64,000 nucleotides of DNA from Xiphophorus maculatus (Eukaryota; Chordata; Actinopteri; Cyprinodontiformes; Poeciliidae), in the NCBI RefSeq assembly GCF_002775205.1, contig NC_036453.1:25218713-25282712 (forward strand), in the 5' to 3' direction. The notes below the pieces were generated by a model. That model was not told the DNA's origin and searched no databases. It saw only the letters and a program-made list of their open reading frames with translations. Both the position numbers and the translations under genes were made by a program. Shown piece by piece: positions 12,401 through 35,648 of this stretch (position 1 is its first letter; every line of letters begins with the position of its first letter).

Positions 12401-12873
12401 GATTCACTCATACTGACAGAGGCACAAGTAAATATTTGGTATTCAGATCAGCAGTTTAGTTTCAGACTGTTCGTACTCAGGGTACGGCTGTGTCTTTGTG
12501 AAGAAAACAATCCGATCTTGGCTTTCCGACGTCAACATCCTTTCAAGCACTGCCTGACCATGTGTAAAAAAATTTTTAAAAAAAAAAGAATAAAAAAGAA
12601 ACCGCAAAACTGAAACCAAACCCATTTATTTCAGAAAGTCAGGAAAAAATATTCATAGCTGTGTTGGGCAGAAACAATGCTGATTCAGCTCCATTTCTGC
12701 ATGTACTTTACAGGGTGACTCATAAGGATCCATCTTCCTAATTGCTATTTTATGTGTTTTCTGTGATTATGAGGACCTACCGTGAGTGTGTCATTAATAT
12801 ACAGGGGAATCTGTCTCGCCAAAAACGGGTAATCCTCCTCGCCTTCCCTGCAAACTGCTACCAGCCGTGCCAT
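6425..12873 (-). CDS. ggnbp2: Gametogenetin-binding protein 2 (12 coding exons)
   Basis: Joined minus-strand exons: 12781-12873, 12266-12346, 11328-11581, 10001-10099, 9644-9757, 9327-9536, 8106-8280, 7840-8028, 7455-7752, 7213-7358, 6913-7170 and 6425-6628. All have GT-AG borders and compatible phases, giving 706 aa (human 697). It starts MARLVAVCREGEEDYPF. Family landmarks are CVGCRRSVERLF (about residue 89), a Cys/His-rich CCCPHERHIHVCC region, a basic nuclear-localisation stretch KKRQKRKNRRKNK (about 374-386) and the acidic SDCGYSSSMEGSE block. The last exon carries QNQSFYSNRHQYRQ. GGNBP2 is a nuclear protein linked to gametogenesis, trophoblast development and growth suppression; its biochemical role is poorly defined. 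The intron between exons 10 and 11 (7171-7212) would be only 42 bp and contains an in-frame stop. Introns hold a Tc1 relic and other repeats. Confidence 0.95.
8401..9240. repeat. AT-rich repeat cluster in ggnbp2 intron
   Basis: The intron between ggnbp2 exons 7 and 6 starts with GGGGTGTAAACAAATAATCC and ends in alternating ATTAATGATTAAT words near 9180-9230. It contains a GAA-type microsatellite (about 8604-8621) and CAAAGATGGCGGAGCCATAT. The palindromic ATTAAT-rich ends suggest a MITE, but I could not fix its borders. Confidence 0.4.
10200..11165 (+). pseudogene. Tc1-like transposase relic
   Basis: Located in the ggnbp2 intron between exons 4 and 3. An open stretch at 10462-10701 reads WFDETKMELFGHQ, then VLEWPSQSPDLCLIENLW, matching the middle and C-terminal parts of a Tc1/mariner DDE transposase. 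The segment normally carrying the second catalytic aspartate (DNDPKH region) is deleted. A stop codon directly follows ENLW, although homology continues beyond it. The right flank near 11040-11070 (CCAAGGGGGTGAAATAAGTT) resembles Tc1-type terminal sequence. The copy is clearly dead. It runs antisense to ggnbp2. Confidence 0.8.
11638..12165. repeat. Probable MITE in ggnbp2 intron
   Basis: The segment opens with GGGACGCAAAGATCC and a CCGATACCGATATC word, and closes with TCACCGATACCCGATC and a GTTGAGTGCATC end. It is AT-rich and has no coding frame. The GATGCA-like ends and internal CCGATACC repeats suggest a hAT-type MITE. No clear target duplication was found. Confidence 0.4.
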
Positions 12874-14000
12874 GTCTTCTCTGCGCGGTAGATCAGCTCA
12901 CCTGCAGGTCATACACACGTATAAAAGACAGAATGATGCGCAGGGAATGAGACAGAATGACTACATCAAACCCTGAGCACAAGCTCCACCAGGCTAATGC
13001 TACCCTACCTGCTGCAGATCATTGGGGGCTGACATAATCTTGGAACTAAGAATTTGTCTTTGGGGTTCTTAGTCACAGGAGTATGCATTAAAATATAAAC
13101 AAAAATCACCAAACGTTACAAACTACTGTTATAGCCACTCCTAAAGTAGCTAGCATGGTTATCTTGACCCAGATTTGCCCTGCTAAGCTAGCGAACAACC
13201 TGGCAAAAGAAAGCTCTGGGGAATTTCTAAGTTTTTAGCTTTACAAAATGTATTTCTAGCATTGTACAGCTTACAAAGCCGCGTTTGGAACGTTCACCTG
13301 CATCTGTTGCCTTTTAAACAATTACCTACTGATTTCCAAGTTAGCCTGCTAGCTAACTGCACTTCACAATACAACTTCCGAAATCAAATTTGCCGTTCGG
13401 TTGAATTTGGGCGCGTTGTTGTTTATCAAATGGTGTCCCTTCCGCGATCAAAGCTAGGTTGGAGTATTATTCCAGCATGACTTCGCCCTGTCGGTGGTAG
13501 CAAACCTGGCTAACCTGCTTGTTAACATCGCTGCTCCACACGGCTAGCGTTAGCGGGCTAATCTAAGCTAATAGAAAGTTGGAACTATGAGTAGCTACTT
13601 AGCGACAACCGTGAGTTTCTTTAAAAATATGCCGACAATACTGACAACAGAATAGTGTCTTCGTAAAGAACAAATACGCATAGTTGAACTTTTTTAACAA
13701 TTTCTACTTACCGTCGTCTGGAACTTATCTTGAAAATAAACAAGTGCGACAGTTAGTGAGCCTGGTGCGGTGGCGGAATCTTCATTACTGATTTCACCTT
13801 TGCCCCCCCCACTCTTCCCATACACTTGTACGTAACACGAATGAAGTGGTACGCGCTGCCTCCAGGGGGCGCAGGTGAGCAGAAAAACACCGGCCCGTTG
13901 ATCAAAGAACAACTTCGATTTAATTTGTTGCCGAATTTTATTGCAAGATGTATTTTGACATTGTTGTGATTCATAGCCCTCTACTGTTTTTGCCAGTAAA
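12266..14000. other. ggnbp2 5' region: exon 2 leader, intron 1 and flank
   Basis: Upstream of the ATG (12873) a short leader reaches an acceptor at 12902-12903. The interval up to the donor at 13710-13711 reads as intron 1, about 0.8 kb. It is notable for GCTAGC/GTTAGC words (about 13130-13190 and 13540-13600). No other exon was recognised. Confidence 0.55.
13712..13880 (-). promoter_or_regulatory. Probable ggnbp2 non-coding first exon and promoter
   Basis: On the minus strand CCAGACGACG is followed by a strong GTAAGT donor at 13711-13706, suggesting a non-coding exon 1 ending at 13712. Just upstream, 13858-13872 reads GCCTCCAGGGGGCGC, a close match to the CTCF core motif. The transcription start is not resolvable. 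Confidence 0.5.
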
Positions 14001-14579
14001 AATATCATATACTAAGCGCAGTATTTAATTGTATATATCAAAAATGGCCAATAAAATGCTAATTATAAATCTATGAAAAAGCACAATTTTAACCTAAGAT
14101 ATTTTGTAGTTTCTCACCGGACATTTTCTACATTTTATCACATTACTACCAAAATCTTCAGTTTAAGTTTTCAGGGCATTTTTCTTCCGGCTTGTGGTGC
14201 AGAGTAGTGGAAAATGTCAAAAATGGAAGGAAAATGATAGTTTCCAAAAATTTTTAGAAAGAAAACATGATAAGTGTTAACCACTCTATATTTTGATACC
14301 CCTAAATAGAGTGTTACCATTGCCTTCCGAAGCCAGCTAATAAGCAAATAGACTCCACCTGAACAAAATTTATGTTCAGTATAAATACAGACATTTGTTA
14401 AAATATTAGTAAATAAACAGCTTTGCGGAGACCAAGGAACACACCAGACATGCAAATCTGTTTTGGAGATGTTTAAAGCTGGGTTAAGTATAAAAATATC
14501 CCAAACTTCAGTTATTGTTACATTTCAGGTTTATTTCGGTTCGTCCACAAAAGAACAGCAGCTATTTTTCTCACGAGGC

Positions 14580-14585
14580 TTTATT
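14580..14585 (-). terminator. Candidate polyadenylation signal of pigw
   Basis: TTTATT on the plus strand (AATAAA on the minus strand) lies about 205 bp past the pigw stop codon, a plausible 3' end. Confidence 0.45.
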
Positions 14586-14788
14586 TTTGCAAGTCCCCCA
14601 AATAAACAAACACAAAACATTTAAGACAATATCACCATAAACAAGCACAAATACAAAACTAACTCCATACAGACAACACTTTCTTCCATCGTCAATGTTT
14701 GCCATTGTTCTGAATTTCAGTGCGAGTAACTCGAGCTTCAAATAAACTATGAAAAACAAACCCAAGCAAAATGGTGCGCATACAAACA

Positions 14789-16282
14789 TTACCAGAATTT
14801 CATTGTAATTTCACAGATGTGCAAAACATATATAACAAGACAGTTCACAAGCATGTATGACAGTAAAACACACACTGAAAATGAGCTGCTACAGTTGAAC
14901 GTGTCCACGACAGAGTTGGTCGCTCCGGTCATGACGTTGGAGAGCAGAAAAAACAGAAGCTGATTCCTGCTGACGGCCTGGATGAGGCAGAGTCTCTCCA
15001 CTTCAACTCTGCTTCTGGAAACCGGAGAATCCGTCTTCTTCTCCAGAAAGTTCACGGACGACGGTAGGAAACGACAGGCGGACGCTCCTTTGGAGAACAG
15101 TATGACCATGTCGGCCAGACCTAGGCAAGACATGAAAAACAACGACTGAGCGACGCTCCAGATGACGAAGGGCAAATTCGCCGAGCGGCGAGAGACCGGC
15201 TCCACGAGTGTCTGACATGCGAACAAAGCGCCGTACGACAGCAAACTTCCTAGGGAGAGGGTGAAAAGCATCTTGAGGCAATCTTTGACTTGATGTCTTT
15301 GTTGCATCACGTAGAGTCCTATCTGAACTCCTGCTAGATAGATGGCAACATAGCCGGGTATGGAGAATATGCCCTCCTTGTTAGCGTGCACAAAATCCTT
15401 TCCTCTGTCTTTATTGTGCATCAGGAAGGTCTTTAGTTCGGATGTTTCCAGGGCGAACTGATAACACCCACTGATCAGAATGGCAAAGAGCCACGACAGT
15501 CCAGCTGGTAAAACAACCAAGAGAACAGAAGCTAGAACTCTGACGATGGCCAGCGTGAAGAAGAAGTTCCAGTGGATGCCATATTCCGTCACGTGCTCGT
15601 GATAGCCCGTCATTTTGATGCTCACCAGCCGCCCCACACCGAGAGCAAGCAGAGGCCAGACAGACAGGATCTGCTTTGCAACATGGCTCATCTTGGATCC
15701 CGTGACTTCCCTCCTCCGTGCCTCAGGACTGACAAGTGCATTTGCAAAAACAAACGCCCCGACTCCAAAGTCCATAACTCCTGTCCCGTAGGTCTCTGTC
15801 TTCGCATATCGCCTCGGAAAGACGCTGAAGTCAACGGCGAGGATGCTGATGGCTGTTTTCACGTTTACAAATACTCTGAAGAGAGTCACAAAGGGGACCT
15901 GGTGGAACTGAACGCTGCACTGAAGAAAGTTGCTGACAATCTTTTGTGGCTGCAGAGCAGAGGATTGTAAGCTGGAACGATAGATGTAGCAGAGCACGCA
16001 AGCTAAAATAAAAGTTAGGCACACGATGACCTGCAGAAGAACATCGCTGAGAATTGTGCATGATAATACGAGGGGAAGGACGAGCAGAGAAAAATCAAGG
16101 AGTAGATGGGAAATCAGTGGAAGTGGTAGCGGTAGAGTCCCTTTGGCCTGGTAGTAGAGGACTAAGATGAACGCTCGGTGGATCAGACAAACTGGAGCGA
16201 GAAACGATCCAAGAATCACCTCTCCCAAACTGGTCCCGTTGAGATTACTCACAAACGCCTCCTTTACTTCCTTTTGATCCAT
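14789..16282 (-). CDS. pigw: Phosphatidylinositol-glycan biosynthesis class W protein (GPI inositol acyltransferase)
   Basis: A single-exon coding sequence of 497 aa (human PIGW 504). The family (Gwt1/PIGW) acylates the inositol ring of GlcN-PI in the ER during GPI-anchor synthesis. The N-terminus MDQKEVKEAFVSNLNGTSLG matches human PIGW. The family core FPRRYAKTETYGTGVMDFGV is at about residues 155-174, followed by many hydrophobic membrane spans, and the protein ends EITMKFW. The open frame extends seven codons upstream of my start, but those codons cross a splice acceptor (AG at 16287-16286 in TTTGCAG|GTTATGG). I therefore start at the ATG at 16282. A non-coding 5' exon probably ends at a donor at 16747-16746. 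It lies head-to-head with myo19, as in human. Confidence 0.96.
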   Translation of the reverse strand: MDQKEVKEAFVSNLNGTSLGEVILGSFLAPVCLIHRAFILVLYYQAKGTLPLPLPLISHLLLDFSLLVLPLVLSCTILSDVLLQVIVCLTFILACVLCYIYRSSLQSSALQPQKIVSNFLQCSVQFHQVPFVTLFRVFVNVKTAISILAVDFSVFPRRYAKTETYGTGVMDFGVGAFVFANALVSPEARRREVTGSKMSHVAKQILSVWPLLALGVGRLVSIKMTGYHEHVTEYGIHWNFFFTLAIVRVLASVLLVVLPAGLSWLFAILISGCYQFALETSELKTFLMHNKDRGKDFVHANKEGIFSIPGYVAIYLAGVQIGLYVMQQRHQVKDCLKMLFTLSLGSLLSYGALFACQTLVEPVSRRSANLPFVIWSVAQSLFFMSCLGLADMVILFSKGASACRFLPSSVNFLEKKTDSPVSRSRVEVERLCLIQAVSRNQLLFFLLSNVMTGATNSVVDTFNCSSSFSVCVLLSYMLVNCLVIYVLHICEITMKFW

Positions 16283-16747
16283 AACCTGCAAACATTTAAA
16301 CACAAGCAGTTTATATTACAGGACGCAAGGGGCAGTGTATCCAGAAAACATCCAGACTTTATTGAAACCGTCAAGGAACTATCCTTTCATGATCTTTCAC
16401 TACACATCCCTCAGAGAACCTTAGATATAGTCAGAAAGGGATCCTGAAATATTATAGAAATTGATGCAGTACATGAAACCACACAGTGTCGCCTGCTAAG
16501 ATGATCAGTTCATATCTTAATTTGCTGATTTAGACTTCTCTGTACACAAACCTTAGCTTTTTCGCTAAGAAACATACGCAAAGAGCAGTCAGTGCGTAAG
16601 TTTTCACGTTTAAAATAGGCGCAAATAGTGCTCTGCTCCCTAAAGCAGCGTCCTACATGCAAGCGACAACAGTCAACAAAATTATTAGTTTCATGGTTTT
16701 TTTTGGAAACGTCAGAAACAGCAAGGTGTCTATTAACCAGCACTTAC

Positions 16748-17503
16748 CACGACTTCGTCTGTTAAAGACGGAAGATGAGTAAATACCTGTTTAACAGCAT
16801 TATTATTTTTGCTGGCTGTGCAGAACCTGTTCAGTGATGGCACGTTCACTCACTTCCGTGTTCGCGACCCGTGATGCATTCAAGAACACCGAGTTTTCTG
16901 GCACTTCTTGAAGTGTTAAATTTTTACTGCCGTAAAAGAAAGTTAAACGCATTTCCCTTCCTTACAATTTCATAAAATATACAAAAATTTATATTAAAAC
17001 TAAAATAATACTCTAAGCAACCTACTTGTACACAGTAAGTCCCGTGGAAGACTTTATATATGGAAAATAAAATAAAAAAAGTCACGCTGTGGAAGTTTAA
17101 AAGGCCTTCTTTGTATGCTAAAATTAAAATACAGCTCCAAACTGAACCCGTATTCAATTAGAGGGATAATATATGTATGAAGTTGTACAGCATTCAGGTT
17201 TGATTTTGCTTCAAACGAGCAGTCCCTGAATGGCTGGGAAGAGGGCGGGAATGACGTGTGGTTCGGGAGTCTGGACTGGAAGGCAGCGGGACAACCAGTA
17301 GAAGTCGTCCTTGAGTTGTTGCTGACAGCAGAGGACGTTTTATCTATCATAGAGTAGTAACTCATTTGAATCAGAAATAAGGCCCAGAGGTTTTATTTTC
17401 TCGGTAGAGTTTTAGGCCAGATACAGGGAAAGGTGTCAAATAAATGCGTTCTTCCACCGACCGGCGGAACTTTGCTGTGGGACCCAGGAATGGAGGGGCA
17501 GCG
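16748..17503. promoter_or_regulatory. Divergent pigw/myo19 promoter region
   Basis: The space between the probable pigw non-coding exon (minus; donor at 16747) and the probable first myo19 exon (plus; donor GTAAGT at 17504) is about 750 bp. It contains ETS-type sites on the pigw side: CACTTCCG at 16851 and ACGGAAGAT near 16769. The sequence between includes AT-rich DNA, so there may be two separate promoters rather than one shared core. Human PIGW and MYO19 also share a divergent promoter region. Confidence 0.5.
17490..17503 (+). other. myo19: Candidate first coding exon of myo19 (ATG plus 11 nt)
   Basis: ATG at 17490 encodes MEGQ and the first two bases of a codon (CG), then a consensus donor GTAAGT. 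This is the only ATG I see directly next to a good donor upstream of myo19. Joined straight to the exon at 18911 the frame would stop at once (CGG TGA). Either a 4-nt microexon at 18771-18774 or a downstream acceptor at 18930 restores the frame. Confidence 0.4.
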
Positions 17504-18910
17504 GTAAGTTAGGACCCGAACACGAAGTTTTTCACCGGGAGTTTATTTAGATCTTTTTCTGAGTATATAAACTTATAATATGTTATGTTTAACCTAAACA
17601 ACAGAAATCCGTACCTTCTCTTGCTTATGAACGCCAGACTTACAGTCATAAAGTTTATCTTTTTTTATTTAATTGAAGGACGTGTATACCTGTGACCAAT
17701 CTGCGCCTGATTAATAATGAAAATAAATGTACAATGCTTTACGTTGCAGCTCTAGCTGTCAAACAGTGTGTCACAGGAAATGTAAAGTTACTTTCTTTGT
17801 GTTGTTCACACTCACTACTAATTTATAATAGACATTTCAAACCTTATTATACATCCCATGTTATGTGTGCTGATAATTACAACCTGTTCTGTTTCCTAAA
17901 TAAATTACATCATGGCTCTAAAATGGCGGTATTATGGGATGTAGGCTACCTACTAGTGGATTAAGTGTCTCTGAACACCTTGAACAGGTGGCAGTCTTCA
18001 AGAAGGGCAGCAGGTTCAGGTCATATGGCAGGCGTCCATTAGTCAGGGCAAATTGTTTGTGACTGAGTAAATGCATTTTTTACTGGCCTTTTTATTCTAA
18101 AAAAAAAAAAAAGAGAATAAGAGGTTACAGGGTGTGCAAATGTAGTAACCACATTGCATTAGAGATTCATGAATCAATCAATCACAGCTTGGATTAAGCA
18201 GTGATCAAATGCAGAAAAATACAAGTCTTATTTTCCTGTTAATTAAATTAAATTCATCCACACTCAGCGCTTCCACCATGTTTAGATTCTAAACATATCA
18301 GCGTCCACATGTACAGTATTTTATTATTATTATTATTATTTATTTATTTTTTTTACTTAAAAATCAAATAAAAGGTAGGATGTTAAATTGCCTGAAATGC
18401 CTTTCTGACCTCTAGAGTATTTTACGTCTAGTTTTAAAATTAGATCCCACTATTTTTGATATTTAAAATGGTTTCTTTCTAGTTATTTTAGATATGATTA
18501 ACTTTAGATTCATCCTGATGTAAAAAAAAAGTTCTCTTTTAGAATAAAGCAAACAACAGCCCTGTTTCCTATACAGATTTCTGCAAGAAAAAGATAATTA
18601 AAATCCAATTAATTGAGTGTTTTAAAATAACTGATAAAAAGTCATAAATTAACTGATAAAAAGTCCCCTAATATACTCTGAAATGCCTGGATTTTAAAAT
18701 GGAAAATTTAAAGGAACCCTGAATAACCCTTAATATCATGAAGATGTCACGAGTCGTTTTGTTTCTGCAGAGAGGTGTTTGTTTTTTAAATATGTCCCTC
18801 ATGTTGTGGGAATAACAAGCATAATATGTACAAAACCACATCATCATCATCCATTTGGCTTCAACTGCATCGATCCTTTTAACATTTTCTCACCTAATCT
18901 TTCCACTCAG
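17504..18910 (+). other. myo19 intron 1 region
   Basis: About 1.4 kb of AT-rich sequence with an ATT microsatellite near 18320-18350 and no recognised mobile element. A very good acceptor (GTCGTTTTGTTTCTGCAG) at 18770 is followed four bases later by GT, the basis of the microexon proposal. Confidence 0.5.
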
Positions 18911-30718
<11,808 letters not shown>

Positions 30719-30747
30719 TAACTTCAGTTGAAACAGTTTAGTTAATC

Positions 30748-30821
<74 letters not shown>

Positions 30822-32389
30822 ATGCTTCTCTGCATCTATTGTTGAACACTAAATCAAACAATTTTTTTTGCCAAAATACCATTATTTGTAAAAGTTTGCG
30901 TGTACAGTTAAGTGGTCCAGATGGATAATGCAACATCAAATCACAAAAATCTTCTATACATTTGAAATTGTTTTTGAATCACATATTTATATGTGATTCA
31001 TATCTAAAATATATAAATTATGATTATTTTAATTGTAGCACTTCTTAACAAAACCACAAAAACCAATCTGGTTGCAGTTCCTAAGATGTACTGAAGATGG
31101 CACAATTTTAGCACCATAAACAGTCAAAGCACCGCTGCCTGCATGAGATTATGTCTGAGCCCATTAGGCCTTACTGAGTGCCTTTTGGAAAAGCTACATT
31201 TGATTCATTTAAGAAATTACATTCCAAAAGAATAAGCAGTCATGTCGGGAATAAAACGTTTGGAATTTTTTTAAATTTGTGTTTCAAATTAAAGCACATT
31301 AACAGATGATTTACAAGGAGACACTTGCATGAAGTGTCTTGGACCAAAGTCTTTTTTTGTACATTGTACATTTGTGGGCATGTGAGAGCTTGATTCGTCT
31401 GACAGTGTAGCTGTTAGGCATTATGAAATTCAGTTTTAAGTGCAATATATTTATATGCTTAACCTCCAGTGTATTTTCCATTACATAACATTGACTGACA
31501 GCTTTGGCTCAGAAAACAGGGACTTGCATATTTACTATGTAGTTTAGTGGAGTTTGTCACATTAACGCCACAAACGTCTATGAGTTTTAAAGTAATAAAC
31601 CAACACAGTGATATTCTGAAAGCTACACATTTGTTTTCACCCTGGAACAGTACTGTGTAAACTACTTTTTTCACATCTTTACCTGACCCTTTACATGGAT
31701 CATTATCAACCAAATTCCATATTATGCAGCATATAGTGCTAGTCTTTCTTAGAGAATCTCTATGAAATACATAGAACTTTGTGGCTAAATGCAGAAAAGT
31801 TGCATTTTTCCGGTTCACTGCATGCATGAAATAGATCAACTTACCATTTGTGGTATTGTTGCTGCTCTTAGAAACAAAGTCTTTCCTATACTAGATCAAC
31901 GAAAGGCCTGTAAATGTAAAACACAATATACCAGAAGTTTTTTTTTTTTTAATGGATTTCTGTCTGGAAAAGGTAGCTGCTCTGTTCTAAACTTTCCAGT
32001 TTTTAGCCTGCATAAAGCACTTATGAACAGCTTTGACTCGGTATATGTAAAAAAAAAAAATTTGCTTTTCATTTCATTTAGATGCAGATTCATGAAAATG
32101 TCATTTATAATTTAGTTCAATCAGCTGTTTTTGTCAGGTACAAAGGGATCCATGTATGCAAACTTGAATCACAAAGAGTCACAGTTTAATGTTGATTTGT
32201 AAAAAATATTTTATATAACTGTTAAATGTCAATAAATTACTGTGCGTATATGTTTAATCAATAATCTATGAAAACGTGAGCCTTTATTTGAACATTATTT
32301 ACATTCAGCGTCATTAGTGGTAAATATTGCTATACAGCGTGTTTGGAATTGTATGAAGAAATATCAAAAACTACTGTAATTTTTACAAA
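30719..32389. other. Convergent 3' region between myo19 and znhit3
   Basis: The 1.67 kb between the two stop codons is AT-rich and holds an (AT)n tract (30750-30816). AATAAATTACTG near 32231 could serve myo19 on the plus strand, and TTTATT at 32283-32288 (AATAAA on the minus strand) could serve znhit3. The two 3' UTRs may therefore overlap. No further coding exon was recognised. Confidence 0.5.
30750..30816. repeat. (AT)n microsatellite
   Basis: About 33 uninterrupted AT units start some 30 bp after the myo19 stop codon, so they fall in its 3' UTR if the transcript extends that far. Confidence 0.95.
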
Positions 32390-34369
32390 TCAGTCATTAG
32401 AAAATAATGTGTTGCCTTCACCTTCAACAACTTTTAAACACTGATCTGCAAACTCAACAAAAAGAGGTTCCTGCATGGCGGCCTTCATGGCGGACGCTTT
32501 GCTCTCTGCGTCGTCAACGGAGCGCAGTAACTGCCTGAGGTGGGGGTTGCAGAGCAGATCCCTGAGCTCTGTTGACTGACCTGTAGCAAAGCAACACGAT
32601 TGAAATAAAAACGCTGACATGTTATCATCGCTCTCCCCGCCCCTCAAACCGTGTTAAAATTTACAGAGAAACGTAAAACTGGTTTGATACCCAATAACTG
32701 GAGCCTCTGCGGTGGCACTTTGTCGATGACGTCGTCCTCATGCAGGAGATCGCCCAAACTCAAAGGCTCTGCTGGGAAGTTAAACGAACAAAACATAAAA
32801 CATATATATATTTGACATTATTAACTGGTGCAAAAAAAAATAAAATAAAAAAATCGTTATTCTGGAAGGATGTTCAGTGGTTTCACTTTTTAGGCATTGA
32901 GAACCAGGCCTCAAAAGATACATCGTTCTGTTTGATGACATAGCTTTTTCCTGATGAAAGTATATCAGAAAATTTTGGAATCGCAATGTAATTTGCAGTT
33001 CTGGTTGAAAAAAAAAAAAATCAATAAAAGCAGCTATTTAAATTACCTTTATACTCAAAAACACAATATCTAATCTTTAGCAGTTCTGGCAAAATTTGAT
33101 GGAGTCGAAAGGTTTGAGATATCTGAGGTAGACCAAAGACGGCAAAACACCAGGGCGGAAAACTCAAAGCAATATGGCTTAAAAATAGAAAATGAACACC
33201 AAAAGGTTAAGAGACATGGAAGAAAAGTGCACTAAATCTGTTCTTTAGTAAAGACAAATAAGTTTAATGAAAGGGTCAGCAGTATGGATCCAATGAAAAC
33301 GTTAATGTAGCACATTTGTTATGATTAAGTGTAAATCAATTTTCCAAAATAGTTGTTTTTTTGTTTGTTTGTTTTTACAGCAAAGCAAATGCTAAATAGG
33401 CATTTTAGAGAATAACAACAATATTAGCGATTTGGAATCATTACCAGATCCAGCAGCATCTTTAGATTCAGGATTTGACGAAGCAGGCTTCTCAACAGGA
33501 AGGCAGGAATCTGAAAACAAGATAACTGTCAATATCAGTTGTAAATACACGGTCCGAATAAAAACTTACAGGATTTAAACTTCCGAACCTTTGTGTTTCT
33601 TGTAACAGCCAAGCGAACAACTGCAAAGATTGCAACACAAAAGGGAAACAATTCAATTAAATTCAAGCGAAACTTTTAACAAAGACGCTGTATCCTGGTC
33701 CATAGTAGCGATAATAAAAACAGAAAAAAAGGGAAGGAGAGGGAGGAAAAGATGAACAGTTAATTATGAGATAATTGTGGTAAATTATGAGATATTTGAA
33801 ACATGTTATTCCGAATTATTCCCGAATTTATAATTGTGAACGAATATTAAAAGTATTTTAAAAAAACCTGGCCCATTCACTTATTTTTCCAGTTCAATAG
33901 TAGCCAGTAGGTAGACTAATCGCAACTCAGTTTGACCCAAACCGGCTCCTGTACCATGTGTTGAAGTTTTTATGTTCGTTTTAAATTTATTATAGCGATA
34001 AAACGTTAGTTATCGAGGGAAACAACGGTGACATAATATGTTAACACCGACAGGTTCGATTATCTACATGCTTTAAGTCACTAACTGCTTAGGTTTAGCC
34101 TTGTTTTTATCCACAGTATTCTTACATATGTGCCTCTATTTTTATTTAACACAAAAATATAACGTTGTATTAAAAGAAATATATGGACATTTATAACACG
34201 GATTATAGTAATAAACTATGCTTCAGTGTTTCTACTTATGCTAACAAAATCAGCTAACACGTGATAAGCTGTCCCGCAGGCATGTAGACGCGTTTACTTA
34301 CTATCGTATGTTGCAGGTTGGACATCTGTATTTTGGAGTCTGTTCGCTGCACACACTGCATATTTGCAT
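32390..34369 (-). CDS. znhit3: Zinc finger HIT domain-containing protein 3 (5 exons)
   Basis: Joined minus-strand exons 34302-34369, 33589-33620, 33445-33510, 32691-32771 and 32390-32580 give 145 aa (human 155) with matching phases and GT-AG borders. The N-terminus starts [19 protein letters not shown] and continues [13 protein letters not shown], the paired CxxC / CxxxC / H / C ligands of a zf-HIT domain. The C-terminal domain has [10 protein letters not shown] and [18 protein letters not shown], matching human ZNHIT3. The protein acts with NUFIP1 in box C/D snoRNP assembly and was described as a nuclear-receptor coactivator (TRIP3). Exon 2 is only 32 nt and splits the zinc-finger domain. 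At the 32771 exon start I used the first of two nearby AG sites because only it keeps frame. It sits next to myo19 as in human 17q12. Confidence 0.95.
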
Positions 34370-34529
34370 TTTCCCGGCAGGTACAGAGCTAAACATATAA
34401 CAAAAAACACTAGTTTTATTGCTTTTAGTTGACCAGGGTAGCAGAGTATGTAGTAGTTCCGGTTGAGAGGATTGTCTTTCACAATAAAAGCATTAGCTTC
34501 CGTTGGGGAAAAAAATAATGATGGTGACT

Positions 34530-34919
34530 TCAAGTGTTACTGATTCTCTGACTTATTTTTATAAGTCAGAGAATTTGAGCTTCTTACTACTCATATTTAG
34601 ACCTTTTGTCTCATTTTAATCACTGAGTATTAACACCAGAGCCAGCAGGGCTGTAAAAAGAAATTATTTTTCAGTTTCCGTTAGTCATACTAATAACCAA
34701 ACTTTGTTCACTAATGACTGTATTCAGTGGTGGTGGATTTTTTTTGATCCATGCAATCAATGCTGCTTAAACATTCCATTATTTTTGTTGTACATTTAAT
34801 TATTTACTTAATTAATTATGTTTTACTTTTAATTAAGACTTACAACACTTAAAAATTCACAGAAGCTCTTGCTAAGCCTTTTTACGGGACCTTTTAAAAA
34901 TAAAATAAACAAACCAAAA
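34530..34919. other. Short intergenic DNA upstream of znhit3
   Basis: AT-rich sequence with a small hairpin at about 34539-34573 (TTCTCTGACTTAT with its complement). No gene or known repeat was recognised. Confidence 0.45.
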
Positions 34920-35225
34920 AACAAAGTTTAAAATTGAGACATTTTATTTAATTTAAATACAGTGTAGTACCATCTTCACCCACAGACATGGCCATATTTA
35001 TACAGCAAAGTTAATCAAGCACACAACTGACCTATATAGCTCAACACTAAATATTGTTGCACAGATGTAACATGAGAGGGGTGGCTCCTGTTACAGGGCA
35101 GGTTAGGAGTGGAGCGCTGTCTCCTGACTGATGAATGGCTATGCCCTCAATGTCACAACCTCCATTTGCTGGATCAGGAAAGGCAGAGACTCCTGGCCAT
35201 GGTCAACACGAGAAATCCAACTGAT
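34920..35225 (-). other. Spliced 3' UTR exon of the nupr1-like gene
   Basis: On the minus strand an acceptor TTTTCCTGCAG ends at 35226, and a matching donor (TATAG|GTGAGA) lies at 35612-35611, just after the nupr1-like stop codon. This suggests a 387-bp intron in the 3' UTR. TTTATT at 34943-34948 is AATAAA on the minus strand and would place the transcript end near 34925. No coding sequence is apparent. Confidence 0.55.
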
Positions 35226-35648
35226 CTGCAGGAAAACAGTGATAAACAGATGTCTGAATTAGACGTCCAATTCAGGGATAGGTAGAGTTTGTGCATTATA
35301 AACACCAATGTTTTTGTATTTTTCAAGCTGTTAAGTTGCTTGAATTTATACATCTGCAGATGTTTCACATTTAACATATAAGAACTACATTTAACCAACA
35401 AGCCTCGTCATAAAGTAGCCGCGTGAACATAATAACAAATGTTCAAATCCAACGTGGAAAAATGTGATCAAACGAGCTGTGTTCTGCTAGAGATCAGCTC
35501 AGACATGCGGCCTGTGCAGCTTGACTAGTCAGCAAAATCTCTGCATGGAAAAAAACAACAACAAAAAAACACATCGCTTCCCTATTTAGATAATTTCTAC
35601 TATGATTCTCACCTATAAATATCCAGGAAAAACAAACAACTAATGGCA

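Noticed and set aside
13694-14008. 104-codon minus-strand frame upstream of ggnbp2
   Set aside because: It overlaps the probable non-coding first exon and its donor, has no family resemblance and reads through a GC-rich promoter.
16283-16303. Extended N-terminus MFKCLQV for pigw
   Set aside because: The seven extra codons cross a good splice acceptor (TTTGCAG|GTTATGG), and the family starts at the MDQKEVKEAF methionine.
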